This document shows, piece after piece, positions 53,616 to 64,000 of a DNA stretch of 64,000 nt. Source of the DNA: Sialis fuliginosa (taxonomy: Eukaryota > Arthropoda > Insecta > Megaloptera > Sialidae); NCBI GenBank assembly GCA_961205875.1, contig OY540810.1, positions 6,386,001 to 6,450,000 on the forward strand, given 5' to 3'. The notes beneath the pieces were generated by a model that saw nothing but the letters and a program-made list of their open reading frames with translations, was not told the origin of the DNA and made no database searches. A program made the translations under genes and the position numbers. Position 1 is the first letter of the stretch. Every line of letters begins with the position of its first letter.

Positions 53616-55439
53616 CACGATTTTGACGACTTTTATTAATGGACTATCTATACTAGCCAGACCCAACCAATAAACCAAGTTTAATTAATATCAGTTCAGT
53701 GACTCGTGATTCATGCGTGTGAAAAGGATTCAGAGAACATAGTCACGGATCGAAAATGTTTATCTTTAAAAAATGATCCCATGAACTATATTTACAGAAA
53801 ATCGAATATATTAGATAGATAGATATTATATCAGTTGATGATGATGAAGATGAAGTTCTTCTTCTTTTCCAACAGTTTTACAATTAACTTCCTACCTCGC
53901 TTTATAATACTTTAAATTTTAAATGTTATAATAAACAGACACAAAATGATAATTTCTTTAATGTACATACATACATACATACATTCATTAATACAAGCTG
54001 TCCATGTGAAAATTCTCATCATATAAGAATTAAAAACAAACATGCTAATAACAAAAGCCCCAAAAATTACAATAATATTTATAACAACTGAATTAATAAA
54101 AATTAATTTACTGTAACAAAAAAAGTTCAAATATTAATCACTTACGTTTTAAACATAATCATGATTTTAAATCGTTATCTGAATATGATTGCCCGACGAC
54201 AGTTACTCATTAAAATTTCATAAAGAACAATTTTCATGGCCAACTTGAAATTTTTTAAATGTAGCACTATAAAAATACCATTTATTACAAGTGTCATAAC
54301 GTTGAAAAACAGAGTAAAAATAACGTTCAACTATAACATATTATTATTAACTTGGTACATCGTATAAAAACTAATCTTAGTGCTTGTAACATAAAAACGA
54401 AAAGTTTTAACAAACCATTATTAAATATAACATATTTTTATTCACTTTGAGAATCAAATGTTAGCAAAATAAAGAAAAACCGATTTTTTTTTATCTGTGT
54501 TGAATGTTTAAAAAATATGATAATATTATTCTCATCAATAAAAATATTTTATCTCATTAACCCTTTGTTCCACCGGGACAATACCGTAAAATGTGCCAAC
54601 TTTGTTCCACTTTTTCAGATTTTTTAAACATATCTTCCTTATTTATTGAGATAACGGGATAGCCATTTTACCCAGCATTAGTACACATCTGAGAAATATA
54701 ATCCAGTTGCTGAAAAAAATTCAGGTAGCATGGGAAGGGAGGGAGAATTTTTTTCGTGTGGCAAAAAGTTGTAAACATGAGTGCGCCAACTTTGTGCCAC
54801 CCTTTTTTCTCATCTAAAATGCGTGTTAAACTTGCCCTGGCTCAAAGTTGTCACACTCCAGTTATTCACGATTGAAAAGAGTATAAAAAAAGTTTTAATT
54901 ATTTTTCCCAAGTTATTGGTGAAATAAAAAATCAACATTTTATTATTTTGTATACATTTAACTGTCTTACAACGTACATAATTAATGAATAAATCAAGAA
55001 AGTTGTTAAATAGACATAATTAAACCAAATTATAATATTCAGTAATTTTTACAAATGATGTTATCAAAAATAAATAAAAAAAGAAAAGAAAAATTAATTA
55101 TAGATATTTACGATTTTGTATAATTAAGAGCAAAAAAATAAAAATAAAATATTTTATCCCCTGTTACATATAAAGAGTTGTGATTAGTATCATTCTATCA
55201 GGTGGGAAAAATATTAGTAGGGGGAAAAACAACCCCCTATATCGTATAAGAACCGAGATATTTACAATTTTGTATAATGAACAAAAATCATATTCATTTT
55301 CATACAATTTTTAATCGAAAATATTGACTATAAATTATCCCTAATACGTGCCTCACCTAATTAATTATGTTAAAATTTTAGTTTAATTAGTAGGTACATC
55401 AATATCAAAACAACCGTTATTTAGCATATTCATTTTCAT
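53616..55439. other. Intergenic DNA, repeat scraps only
   Basis: An ACAT microsatellite lies at 53964-53984. TTAACCCTTTGTTCCACC at about 54559 resembles a piggyBac-type end without a partner. TATACATTTAACTGTCTTAC at about 54951 is shared with the AAGGTACTG family (34725). The rest is unrecognised. Confidence 0.45.
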
Positions 55440-55547
55440 ACATTTTTAGTTTAAAAAAATTATGAGAATTACAAAAAAGAAGCCCATCAATCCCAAAAAA
55501 CAATATACTTTGCTCTTAATGTGTTCAAGACTGGTGCCAGTACCTTA
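55440..55547. mobile_element. AAGGTACTG TIR family, right-end fragment
   Basis: ATGAGAATTACAAAAAAGAA, TTTGCTCTTAATGTG and GACTGGTGCCAGTACCTTA match the right end of 34607-35090. The element may extend left to about 54950 with insertions. Confidence 0.6.
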
Positions 55548-56282
55548 GTCCGGGAAAAATAACGAAAACCACGAAAACTATTGAAATAATACCGATTGAG
55601 TGATGAAAACCATGGTACCACAGGTAAATACAATAACTTGAGAAATCGTCGATTCGGCTATTTCAGCTTTAATAGTATATCAAGAGAAAATGTAATGAAA
55701 AAAAAGAAAAACAAGATAAAAATTGAAGAGCCACTGGCCTCATGCACCCTTGGTCTAAATAATTATTACTTGGCACTGAAAATGGATAGCACATATTATA
55801 CCAAATCGCTTATCAAATTTCATAACTGTATGTACTGCAATGGGATCTCCAGAAAATGACTAAACATTATTTTTGGGCATAATCTTTGAAAGGCTATCAC
55901 GAAGAATATCCATGTCCATATAAACATTTTTGTTTATTGTGTAATTAATAGTTTAAATAAATGAATGAGTGTAACTTAAGCCCCCCCCCATCAAATGTAT
56001 ATGTATACTTCCAGTAAGTTGTGCAATCAAAGGGTAGTTCTTTTATTTACATATTATATTTAATATGACTCACTAATATATTTATCTTACGATATTAGAT
56101 CAGAGAAAATTGTTATAAATTATTTGATGGTACTGATCAATACTGATACATTTAAAAAAAATATTTGTTCAGCTATCATTTCTACTTTAATTTACTAAGT
56201 GGCCCTTCAGCTAAAAATTTTGTACATCCCTGATCTAGATCCACTATTGGCGAGTTGAGAAATTATTTATAAACAAATATCA
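55548..56282. other. Intergenic DNA, no supported gene
   Basis: The frame at 55596-55859 contains GAGCCACTGGCCTCATG and CTTGGTCTA-like sequence also seen at about 24486-24505, so it is repeat-derived. A C-run lies at 55981-55989. Confidence 0.4.
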
Positions 56283-56612
56283 ATTTAGTGAGATCAAAGT
56301 GAGTATACCATCCTGAACAATTGTTGCATTATCTACGTGTCTTGTTTTGAAAAACATCTTTTAGCAGCCGAGCTACAGCATCCTGAGAGAGTCGCAGGAA
56401 ACGTCGACCTTATCTCTGAGGAGCACTCGCGGAAATTCGAGAGAGCCATGTTTTTGTGTCGACACCCCGTCGCCATTGTTAACGGAAGTTGCTGTACACA
56501 GACGCACCTTTTTATTTGCACAGAGGATCTACTTCTTCAAAAAAAAGTATTGTGTAAAACGGGGTCTACGATGAAAAAATTCCATATGCATGCACAATGC
56601 ACATATACATAA
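56283..56612. other. GC-richer island of unknown nature
   Basis: Unlike its surroundings, about 56360-56520 is near balanced in composition. It is open on both strands. On the minus strand AACAATGGCGACGGGG has a good start context and leads to about 47 codons. On the plus strand ATCTTTTAG is acceptor-like. No family recognised; it could be an exon, a regulatory element or an old insertion. Confidence 0.35.
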
Positions 56613-57399
56613 TATCGATTGATTAGTTCATGTGAAGACCTTTTCTGAATAAGTTCGTCAAATAAAAAAATATATATCTGTATTTATTATTTTTAAACTA
56701 AAATATTATATAGAGTAGTATTTACTAAAGCGCGGTACTTGTACCCTAGGGGTACACGAAGGAGTTTCAAGGGGTACGAGCTGTACTTATTAATGTTTTT
56801 TTAAATATTATTTTATGTTCAAACAAGATATTCTGCATAAATACGTTTTTTAATAAGGTACCTGCAACAAATATGGTTCAGAGTGTAATAAGGCCTATGT
56901 AAAAAAAAAAAAAAACATTTACAATTGTTGGATCGGTCTGGGTATACATAGAAGATACTTATACAAAGCTAACTACACACCGACTAGTCTCTCGCAGCGT
57001 TAACTTTTCGGTACCTCTGAGTTTGTTGCGAGAGATGGTGACGAATGCTCAATTTTATAAAAACAACCAACAAATAATCTAAATTATTGTTAAAAAGTGT
57101 TATGTATGACAGCAGCGAAACTTGCACGATACCTATAGTGTGATGCTTTCATTATTTATTGTTTATTTATATTTTATTGGAGCGAGACCGGATCGAGACC
57201 GGCACGATAGTCTGGATCGACCCTTACTATACCGAATATTTGACTGGAGCGAGACCGGACCGGGTCCGGCTCGATAGTGTGGATCTACACTTAAAATTGC
57301 ATATGTAATCTATTTTTCCAAAAATTCATTATTTAGTCAAGAAAAGAAATAGCTTTATATAAAATATACAATGTTCTCTGAAACATACTGATATATATC

Positions 57400-57545
57400 T
57401 AATAATTCTAATGCATTATATTATTTATAAATAAAAACTGTAGGAATGTTTTCTATCTTAATTAATTAATTATAATTAATTAATTAAGATACAAAACATT
57501 CCTACAGTTTTTATTTATAAATAATATATTACATTAGAATTATTA
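57400..57545. repeat. 146-bp near-perfect palindrome
   Basis: Arms start TAATAATTCTAATG on the left and end CATTAGAATTATTA on the right. The inner part carries AAAACTGTAGGAATGTTTT and its complement, and the centre is AATTAATTAATTATAATTAA. Only a few mismatches. Confidence 0.85.
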
Positions 57546-58048
57546 TCATTTCAGTATATACATTTATGTATAATTCATAGGTAACAAAGCAAATCTTTAG
57601 ATAACAATAATAATTACAATAATGAAGGTTAGGAAGTTTAAGATATTAGTGTTTCAAATACAAGAAATCCAAGTTAATTATTATTATTATTATTTTCTTG
57701 CCCTTTTGTTCAAATATATAAACTACCTATGTATTTCCATACATAAACGTTCAGTGGCTTTAAAATGATATCAGTTTTGAAACGCGTATTTTACATATTC
57801 GTATATCTTCCGGTTTTGGCATGCCATATTCACATTTGAATTTGTCTTGAGGATTTAATGATACTGGTGTCATGTTTCAATCGAAATATACATACATATA
57901 TATGTATATTGTATATTTATGTATCATATTTGACATAACATTTCGATTTGTACTTACAGTTAGCTAGGATATGTGCCTAAGAAATAAATCGTTAATAAAA
58001 ATTGGAAATACCGGTTATTCGGTTTACCGGTATTTTTGTTATATTTAA

Positions 58049-58731
58049 AAAACTTCTTCCAAGTAAATGCACAGTGCTTTATCGTGCTAAATTCACCAAA
58101 GATAGTTAATTATTGAACAATTTAAATAAAAACCGATAGTGTTTAGATAAATTGCCAGGAATTGGTTAACCATTTAATTTTTATACAATTTTACTAAAAA
58201 AATGAGTTGGAAAGGTCCCATTTCAAAATCATCAAAATCGTGTGTAAGGGGGAGGAGTGACATCCAAAAATATTTATTTTGTCAAGATATCTCAAGAATG
58301 ATACATGTTAGATAAAAATTATACAGGATCTTTTTGTAGAGCATTCAATTTCCTATATATAATATAGATCTACAACTTTGTTGTAAAATATTCCCTTACA
58401 AAGATTAATCTGCTTTAAAAAATCGTTTTTCGTTTTTTTTAAATTGATTACTTTGACATATTAAATATCATTTTGACGTTTTAAATGTCATTTTGACGTT
58501 TGTATAAATTTAGATTTAGATTTAAAGTGTGAAAAAAATTAAAATATACGAAAAAATAATCAGGTACGTCTTAAGATAAATTGCGAACTAATATTTTTTA
58601 ATAAAATAGTATGAAAATTAAATGGTTAACACTTTATCGGTTTTTATTTAAATTGTTGAATACTTTTAACTACCTTTGGTGAATTTAGCATGAGAAAGCA
58701 CTGTTCATTTACTTAGCAGATGTTTTTTTTA
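58049..58731. mobile_element. Element with inverted ~130-bp ends (third partial copy at 62469)
   Basis: Left 58055-58190 carries AAGTAAATGCACAGTGCTTT, GTGCTAAATTCACCAAAG and TTTAAATAAAAACCGATA. The right end 58605-58731 carries the same blocks in reverse. The interior contains TGACATATTAAATATCATTT and TGACGTTTTAAATGTCATTT-like repeats. Non-coding. Confidence 0.7.
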
Positions 58732-60849
58732 TAACAAACACTAAAAAAATATATTTATATGTTTGATTCGATTGTAAATAAAATAAAATAAATACATTTT
58801 AATGGTTACATTTTGAACAAAGAAAGGATACTTTGCTTACCCTATGTGAATGTTATATACATAGGTATAATATGAATCCAATCAACATTTCTCGGAATCT
58901 CTATAAGATCCATTTATTCTAGAAGATGTTTTAGCCCGAAACGTATCCGAGTCGCCTGTGAGAGTTTCTTGAAGAGGGCAGGGGTGGATGAAGAGAGAGT
59001 TATGTTGACTGCAGACAGGGTGACAGAAAGAGTGAGTGAGTAAGGGTAGCTTCGACAACATGACATTTCAATTAAGTGTATAGAACAATATCACACACAT
59101 ACATACACACAGACCCTCTTTACGAATCAAATGATCTTTTTATACTTTTGTATATCAACAAAACCGAAGCATTTTAGCATGATTGCGTTGCATAGTGTTG
59201 ATTTAAATTGTTTGTATTTGAGATGTTTTTGTTATTTCAAGTTAACGTTTTGTTGTATTGGAGAGAAAAGCAGCGATGCCTTTTACAAAGTTAGTTAACT
59301 GTGAAAAGGGTTGTTTGATAATTGTCAATTATTATTGTTATTATAATTCGTAATAATAAACTGGAACATGTTTTATACTCATATAATACAAATAGGTTTT
59401 TATTTCATTTAAGTTTTACAAGTTTGTTCAAAATAAATGAGATTTGATTAGAATAATTTATTTTAAAATAATTTTTTTTTAATTAATGGCGCTATTTTGA
59501 CTTTGACTATTTTGTTTGTTAAATATTTTATTTGAGTGCATGTTTGTACAAATGTAATGTAATTTAAATAAACATTTATCTTACTGATTCCAAAGAGAGT
59601 AACAGCCATTCATAACTCGATTTCACTTTATTTTGATAATGCACTTTCCTAAAATACATATCACAAAATTGTATAAAATGTATACATGCATACAAATTTA
59701 TATCTACATTTTATAAAACAGTGAAGGTAATGTAAGAAAAAAAATCCTTCCATATCACACATCGTTATCTTCGTTTAAAATTCAGTACCTTTATTGTAAA
59801 TCAACCTGAAGGAAAAACGATTTTAGGAAGTCGGTGTACAGAGCCTGGAGCCGTGAAATCTGCCCGAGCATTCGGAGCTAAGCAAACATAGCTGATCTTA
59901 GAGAAGTATGCGTGTATGTATGTGTTATAGTGCATGTATGTAATTCTGAGAATAGGAGAGATTTGCATACAAAATTGAAATTCCAAATATCGATATTGGA
60001 ATCAGTGAATTTCACGGAGTTGGATATTTGGTTATATTTAATCCTGGGTTCCCAATGTCCATTGAAAATAATTATGACACAAAGTATACTTTCAAAAGCT
60101 AAAAAAAATTAAATACTACTATACATTTACCTCTTTGAATTATGTTGTTTTGACACTCATTATATACATTTGGCTAAATAAAATAAAGCTTTTCTGAAAG
60201 TTTCTGAAGCAACATTTAAATTTGATTGCTGTCACAAGTAAACATAGTAGGATCTGTTTTTCTTCAACTACATAATAGCAATTAAAGACGTTTGGACTTA
60301 AATATTTAATAAAAGGTATTTATCCAATTCACCCCAAAATTGGGTTAGGAAACTTAAAATCTTAACAGAAATTGAAAAAATCATGTTTTTACAAAAGCTG
60401 TAAAATTTCTTCATGCACTTAAAGTTTGTATTACTTTGTCGGCAATTTTTGTTCGTAAATTGAGCGTGAAGGTAAAAAAGCAGGTTTAAAAATAGAAATT
60501 AAAGTCTTAAAACTTGTTTGATCCAATTCGTCTGAAACAAAGTGAAATCAAAATCTAATAATGCTATAAGTACATAGAATAAAGAATACCTAAACTTTAA
60601 TTCATATTTTACAGTATTTTACGGAGAACAAAAATGGTTAGATATATATATATATATATATATATGCATAATATGCAGTTCTTAAATATTAGAACTAATA
60701 TATTTAAAACTAAGAAATTTGCTACGAGGATTTCTTATACGCTGTAATGAATGGACCGTATGCGTTTTTCTGATTATATAAGAAACATATTACTAGCTAA
60801 GTGATAAAAAATAGAAAAAAAATGAAATGGACATAATTTATAGGTAATA
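58732..60849. other. Intergenic DNA with two GC-richer patches
   Basis: 58925-59045 and 59805-59895 are GC-richer than the rest but show no recognisable protein. The TA microsatellite is at 60642-60665. No supported gene. Confidence 0.4.
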
Positions 60850-61110
60850 ATATTCTCTACAGCATTTATCTAAAATAGTTTTTTAAATTCATTTAAAAAA
60901 TAATTCGAACAGTTTATCCAATTCCAGTTGTGGGATCGTTTTCAAAATAGGAGGTTATCTTTCTAGAGGAAAAATAATCCTAAATATAAAATTTCACACC
61001 TCTATGACAGACAGATATATACACAGACATCATGGCGTAAAAAGTCACAATGGATTCAGGGATATTTCCATCAAAATATCGAATTCGAAAATAAAACCGG
61101 TCTAGTGGCC
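60850..61110 (-). repeat. Dispersed repeat copy, inverted relative to 17596-17950
   Basis: Contains AAAATAGGAGGTTATCTTTC, ACAGACATCATGGCGTAAAA and GGATTCAGGGATATTTCCAT, the reverse of the 17610-17760 block order. Confidence 0.55.
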
Positions 61111-61950
61111 GTATAAGAAAGAAAAAGAATTAAAACCTAAATGATGATCTGAAATAGTTTACAAATTACAACCAATTCAAACTTCCTTCAAACTCGGCCA
61201 CCTTGATTGTTAAAGCCTGCTATGATCGGCCCACAAGCAACATCATTTTTCTTCATGTATCTCCAAAAAAAAAAAAACTCAACACTAAGGTGCTTTCTGA
61301 AGAGGAAATCATCTATCGGATATAAAATTTATGAAGAAAAAGAACAATATACAGCCATTTAGAATACGTTTTGATTTTGCTGACTCAATAAATTTTAAAC
61401 TAAATAAAATACATGGTCTTTTGTTATCTAGCCTACGTGTAATAGTCACACAATGCACCCTGAACATAGGATAATCTCTCTTAACAATACTGAACATAAC
61501 ATACCGTGATACAAATATAACATAAGTACCGATTGTATCATCACCTCAGTGGTAGGTATACTCAACACTCTCACCCAATATTCACGCACCCACTCATCCC
61601 TCACACACACATACACCGCGTCTGCACGTATCTCTTATCTGCACGAGGATCAGTGTCAGAACGCAATATTACAAGTTTCAACAAAACGCGACGTGTGTAT
61701 GTATTTTTTATTATTTTCAGATGATCTGTTTTACGCGAAACATCTACGTTTTCCTCTACGTATCTATTTTCTATAATCTCCAATATTTTTCACGTCTTAT
61801 TTTCACAAAACTTGAGAAAACGTTCAAATATCAACCAGGATAAAGGTTTGTTTTAGATGCTTATAATATTTTTGGTTTAAATTTAACGCACTGATATTTC
61901 TTTGATATTTTCATGATCATACTTAGATTATTATTAATTTGAATGTTAAA
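61111..61950. other. Intergenic DNA with a pyrimidine- and GC-richer patch
   Basis: 61545-61760 is CA-rich with CGCGTCTGCACG, GATCAGTGTCAGAACGC and several CpG sites. ATCAGTG resembles an arthropod initiator, so a promoter for a gene beyond the window is possible but unproven. Overlapping short frames on both strands look incidental. Confidence 0.3.
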
Positions 61951-62308
61951 GGGTCGATTACATTGAGCGAGTTTACAAGCTACTAGTTGCTAGTAAACTC
62001 ACTCAGTTTAATCATGTTCACTAGCTAAGTTGAAAGCCGGGCTACTTTACTCGCTATTCGCTAGCTAGTTGCCTTGTTAGCTTGTAAACTAGCCGTGTGT
62101 CATCATAGTAGTTAGTGAACTAGCTGCGAGTATCTCGGTGATTCTTGGTTTCAGTGTCTACAAAATGTATTCACAACACGTGGTTTACTCGCTAGCTAGT
62201 TGGCTACTGAGCGAGTGGAAAGTTTTGTGTGTCATCATCACTAGCTGACTCACTCGTTTCTAAACTCGCCGGCTTGTAGCTTGTAAACTCGCTCAATGTA
62301 ATCGACCC
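61951..62308. mobile_element. TIR element with perfect 21-bp ends and CTAGCTAG-rich interior
   Basis: The left end GGGTCGATTACATTGAGCGA and the right end, its exact complement, span 358 bp. Subterminal AGTTTACAAGCTA/GCTTGTAAACT blocks and GCTAGCTAGTT, GCTAGTAAACTCACTC motifs repeat in both directions. Flanks are TTAAA and ATAAC. A 3-bp TAA target (PIF/Harbinger style) is possible if one extra base belongs to each end. Confidence 0.82.
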
Positions 62309-62468
62309 ATAACATGTCTTCTTACTACTGGAAAAACGGATGGATAAAAATATGTAATAGGTATTGTATTGCAATTAAACGTAATTATGTACTTTATATT
62401 GTGCATTTTAAGGTCAAACAAATTGACTATCTTATCTTCATAAACGTACGTCAAATATGAAAAAAGTT

Positions 62469-62575
62469 TTTAAAAAAACATTTGCTAAGTAAATGCACAG
62501 TGTTTTCTTGTGCTAAATTCACCAAAGGTAGTTAAAACCGAAAAAGTGTTCAGATAAATTGACTATAGTCCAGGC
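62469..62575 (+). mobile_element. Partial copy of the 58049 element end
   Basis: TAAGTAAATGCACAGTGTTT, GTGCTAAATTCACCAAAG and AAAGTGTTCAGATAAATTGA match the left end at 58060-58150. Confidence 0.65.
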
Positions 62576-64000
62576 TGTCTAGTGTCTAGGCTAAAAAGTA
62601 CTTAAAATAGGAAATTTTAGGTTAAACTGTACCTAAAAATTCCTATTTTACTTTTGCTACTCATAGAATTTGTTGCAAATGTGGTTTAGAATATTACTCC
62701 GATTTTAAAAAGCTTCTCGTATCTTCGATATTACGAGGAAGCAATACTACTATGCATATAAGTAACTACATAATAATAATTACGTATAAAATTTAATTTG
62801 TGTTTTGTATAAAAAGTTTATATTTTGAACGGAACTATAAATAAATAAAAACTCCTTCGGGCGATCATAATAATGAAATTCACAATTGAGTAACTCCGGA
62901 AGTTTGACTCAATATTTGCAATTTAGTTGTTTACAAAAACTAATTTGTTAAAAAATCATTTTTATTAGTTGTTATTTTTATTTAAACACATAAATATTTC
63001 TAAATGACATAATTATATTGTTGTTGCAAGCATCTGATTTTAAGTGAAAAAATAAGAAACTTTTGTTTTAAAAATTTTTTAAGCTGATGCGATTTTTTTT
63101 AATTAAAAATGTTACAAAAATAGGCTTCTTACTTTTGAGATTTTAAAAGATCATTTTTTCTGTTAAATGTTTTCTCTAAATTAATTTACATTTAATATCA
63201 AAACTAGCGTTCAATATTTTCATTTGGAAAAAAAAGTAATTTATTTTTCCACGTAGAATCAAATCCTCAAAACAAAAATTTATGTTCACTTAAAAAATCA
63301 AAGTTAAGAATAAAATAAACATGAATAAAAAATATCATTATATTAACCTCTCTAAACTGACAATAAGTAACTTTTGTCTGTAAAGATTTTCTGTAAACAG
63401 TTTAATTTTCGAAATAGTAACTCGCAACATTTTATTTTGTACATTAAAACGTTCATCCTCCAAAAGTATCTTTGTTCTTACTATATACCTAACTAAAATA
63501 TCTAGTTTAGGATTAAATCAACATTTAGGATGTTCTCTGGGAAATAAGAATAGTCATTTATTGTTCAATCCCTTACAGAATAACCAAAATAAATCTAGCA
63601 AGGTACTGAATACAATCCACCACAGATTGGGTGAATGGTTTACAGTATCTGAATTATAAGTACAATAAACTTTAACGTACCTATAAATTCTTACAACAAT
63701 CGTTTTGTAGAAAGTTACGGCTTCTATTTAATTCAATAGACTTAATTTACTTAAATACATTAAATATATCTGTGTACGTACTTCACACAAATAGGTACTG
63801 CGAATGTAAAGTTTATTTAGCATGCTGTAATAAAACTAAGTTATCATTGTACATCAGCAAAAGTTTCAACTGTTTTCATGTGGTTTTTGTTTCCTTTTCG
63901 CACAATCGATTATTCATTTCAACTAACAATAAAACATGTGCAGCAATGATATATGTCACGGTGCTCTGGACGCCAACTTAAATTTAAAAAATCATTACCT
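62576..64000. other. Gene-free right end of the window
   Basis: A hairpin, AAAATAGGAAATTTTAGGT with its complement, lies at about 62604-62650. AT-rich DNA follows with no recognised exon or element. The frame at 63772-63981 has no motif. Confidence 0.5.

Noticed and set aside
55596-55859. 87-codon plus-strand frame
   Set aside because: Contains a block also found near 24490, so it is repeat-derived.
61533-61783. Three overlapping frames on both strands
   Set aside because: All derive from one CA-rich patch; none has a recognisable protein feature.
1-64000. Additional CD36 exons, partial third receptor copy
   Set aside because: Both strands were scanned for GPYVYE-, GTDGT- and CFC-like blocks outside the two genes and none was found.
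1-64000. CRISPR array, prokaryotic operon or viral gene cluster
   Set aside because: Repeats are dispersed TIR-type elements, genes have introns, and no phage or virus genes were recognised.

Overview
The window is AT-rich eukaryotic DNA. Its two clear genes have long introns, GT-AG splice sites and animal-type proteins, and the intergenic space is packed with small DNA transposons (hAT-, Tc1/mariner- and piggyBac-like), foldback elements, a Penelope-like fragment and LINE-like tails. This points to an insect. A hemipteran or another AT-rich insect would fit, but the sequence alone does not settle the order.

Both genes are on the minus strand, arranged head to tail, and encode CD36-family class B scavenger receptors. 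Gene A (16324 down to 3765) has ten coding exons and predicts 532 residues. Gene B (48664 down to 33880) also has ten coding exons and predicts 541 residues. All nine intron positions and phases (1,0,2,0,0,2,0,1,0) are the same, and about half the residues match in the aligned exons I compared. They are therefore an old tandem duplication. Both proteins have an N-terminal and a C-terminal membrane segment, a large N-glycosylatable loop, the GPYVYE and GTDGT motifs, and the six CD36 cysteines. Their cytosolic N-termini differ completely.

Layout: 1-3764 has no gene but includes a foldback element. 3765-16324 is gene A, with transposon remnants in its introns. 16325-33879 is 17.5 kb of intergenic DNA with a broken Tc1-like transposase, a 320-bp tandem duplication, LINE-like tails, several TIR elements and one unassigned possible terminal exon (29213-29440). 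33880-48664 is gene B. Its intron 9 alone holds a hAT-like element with another TIR element nested inside, a near-perfect foldback with two 507-bp arms, a second copy of the nested family, a mariner scrap and a 768-bp element with a perfect 8-bp target duplication. Its intron 1 holds a second ~1-kb foldback, a hAT element and a piggyBac-like element ending 35 bp from the exon 1 donor. 48665-64000 has no convincing gene, only a Penelope-like GIY-YIG endonuclease remnant with one nonsense codon, more TIR elements and palindromes, and a few GC-richer islands of unknown nature.

No rRNA, CRISPR array, intact transposase or complete functional tRNA was found. The strongest observations for follow-up are the long intronic hairpins in gene B, the nested insertions with readable target duplications, and the divergent receptor tails. 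I did not find a convincing new multi-gene system. All splice sites, reading frames and repeat boundaries were worked out by eye.
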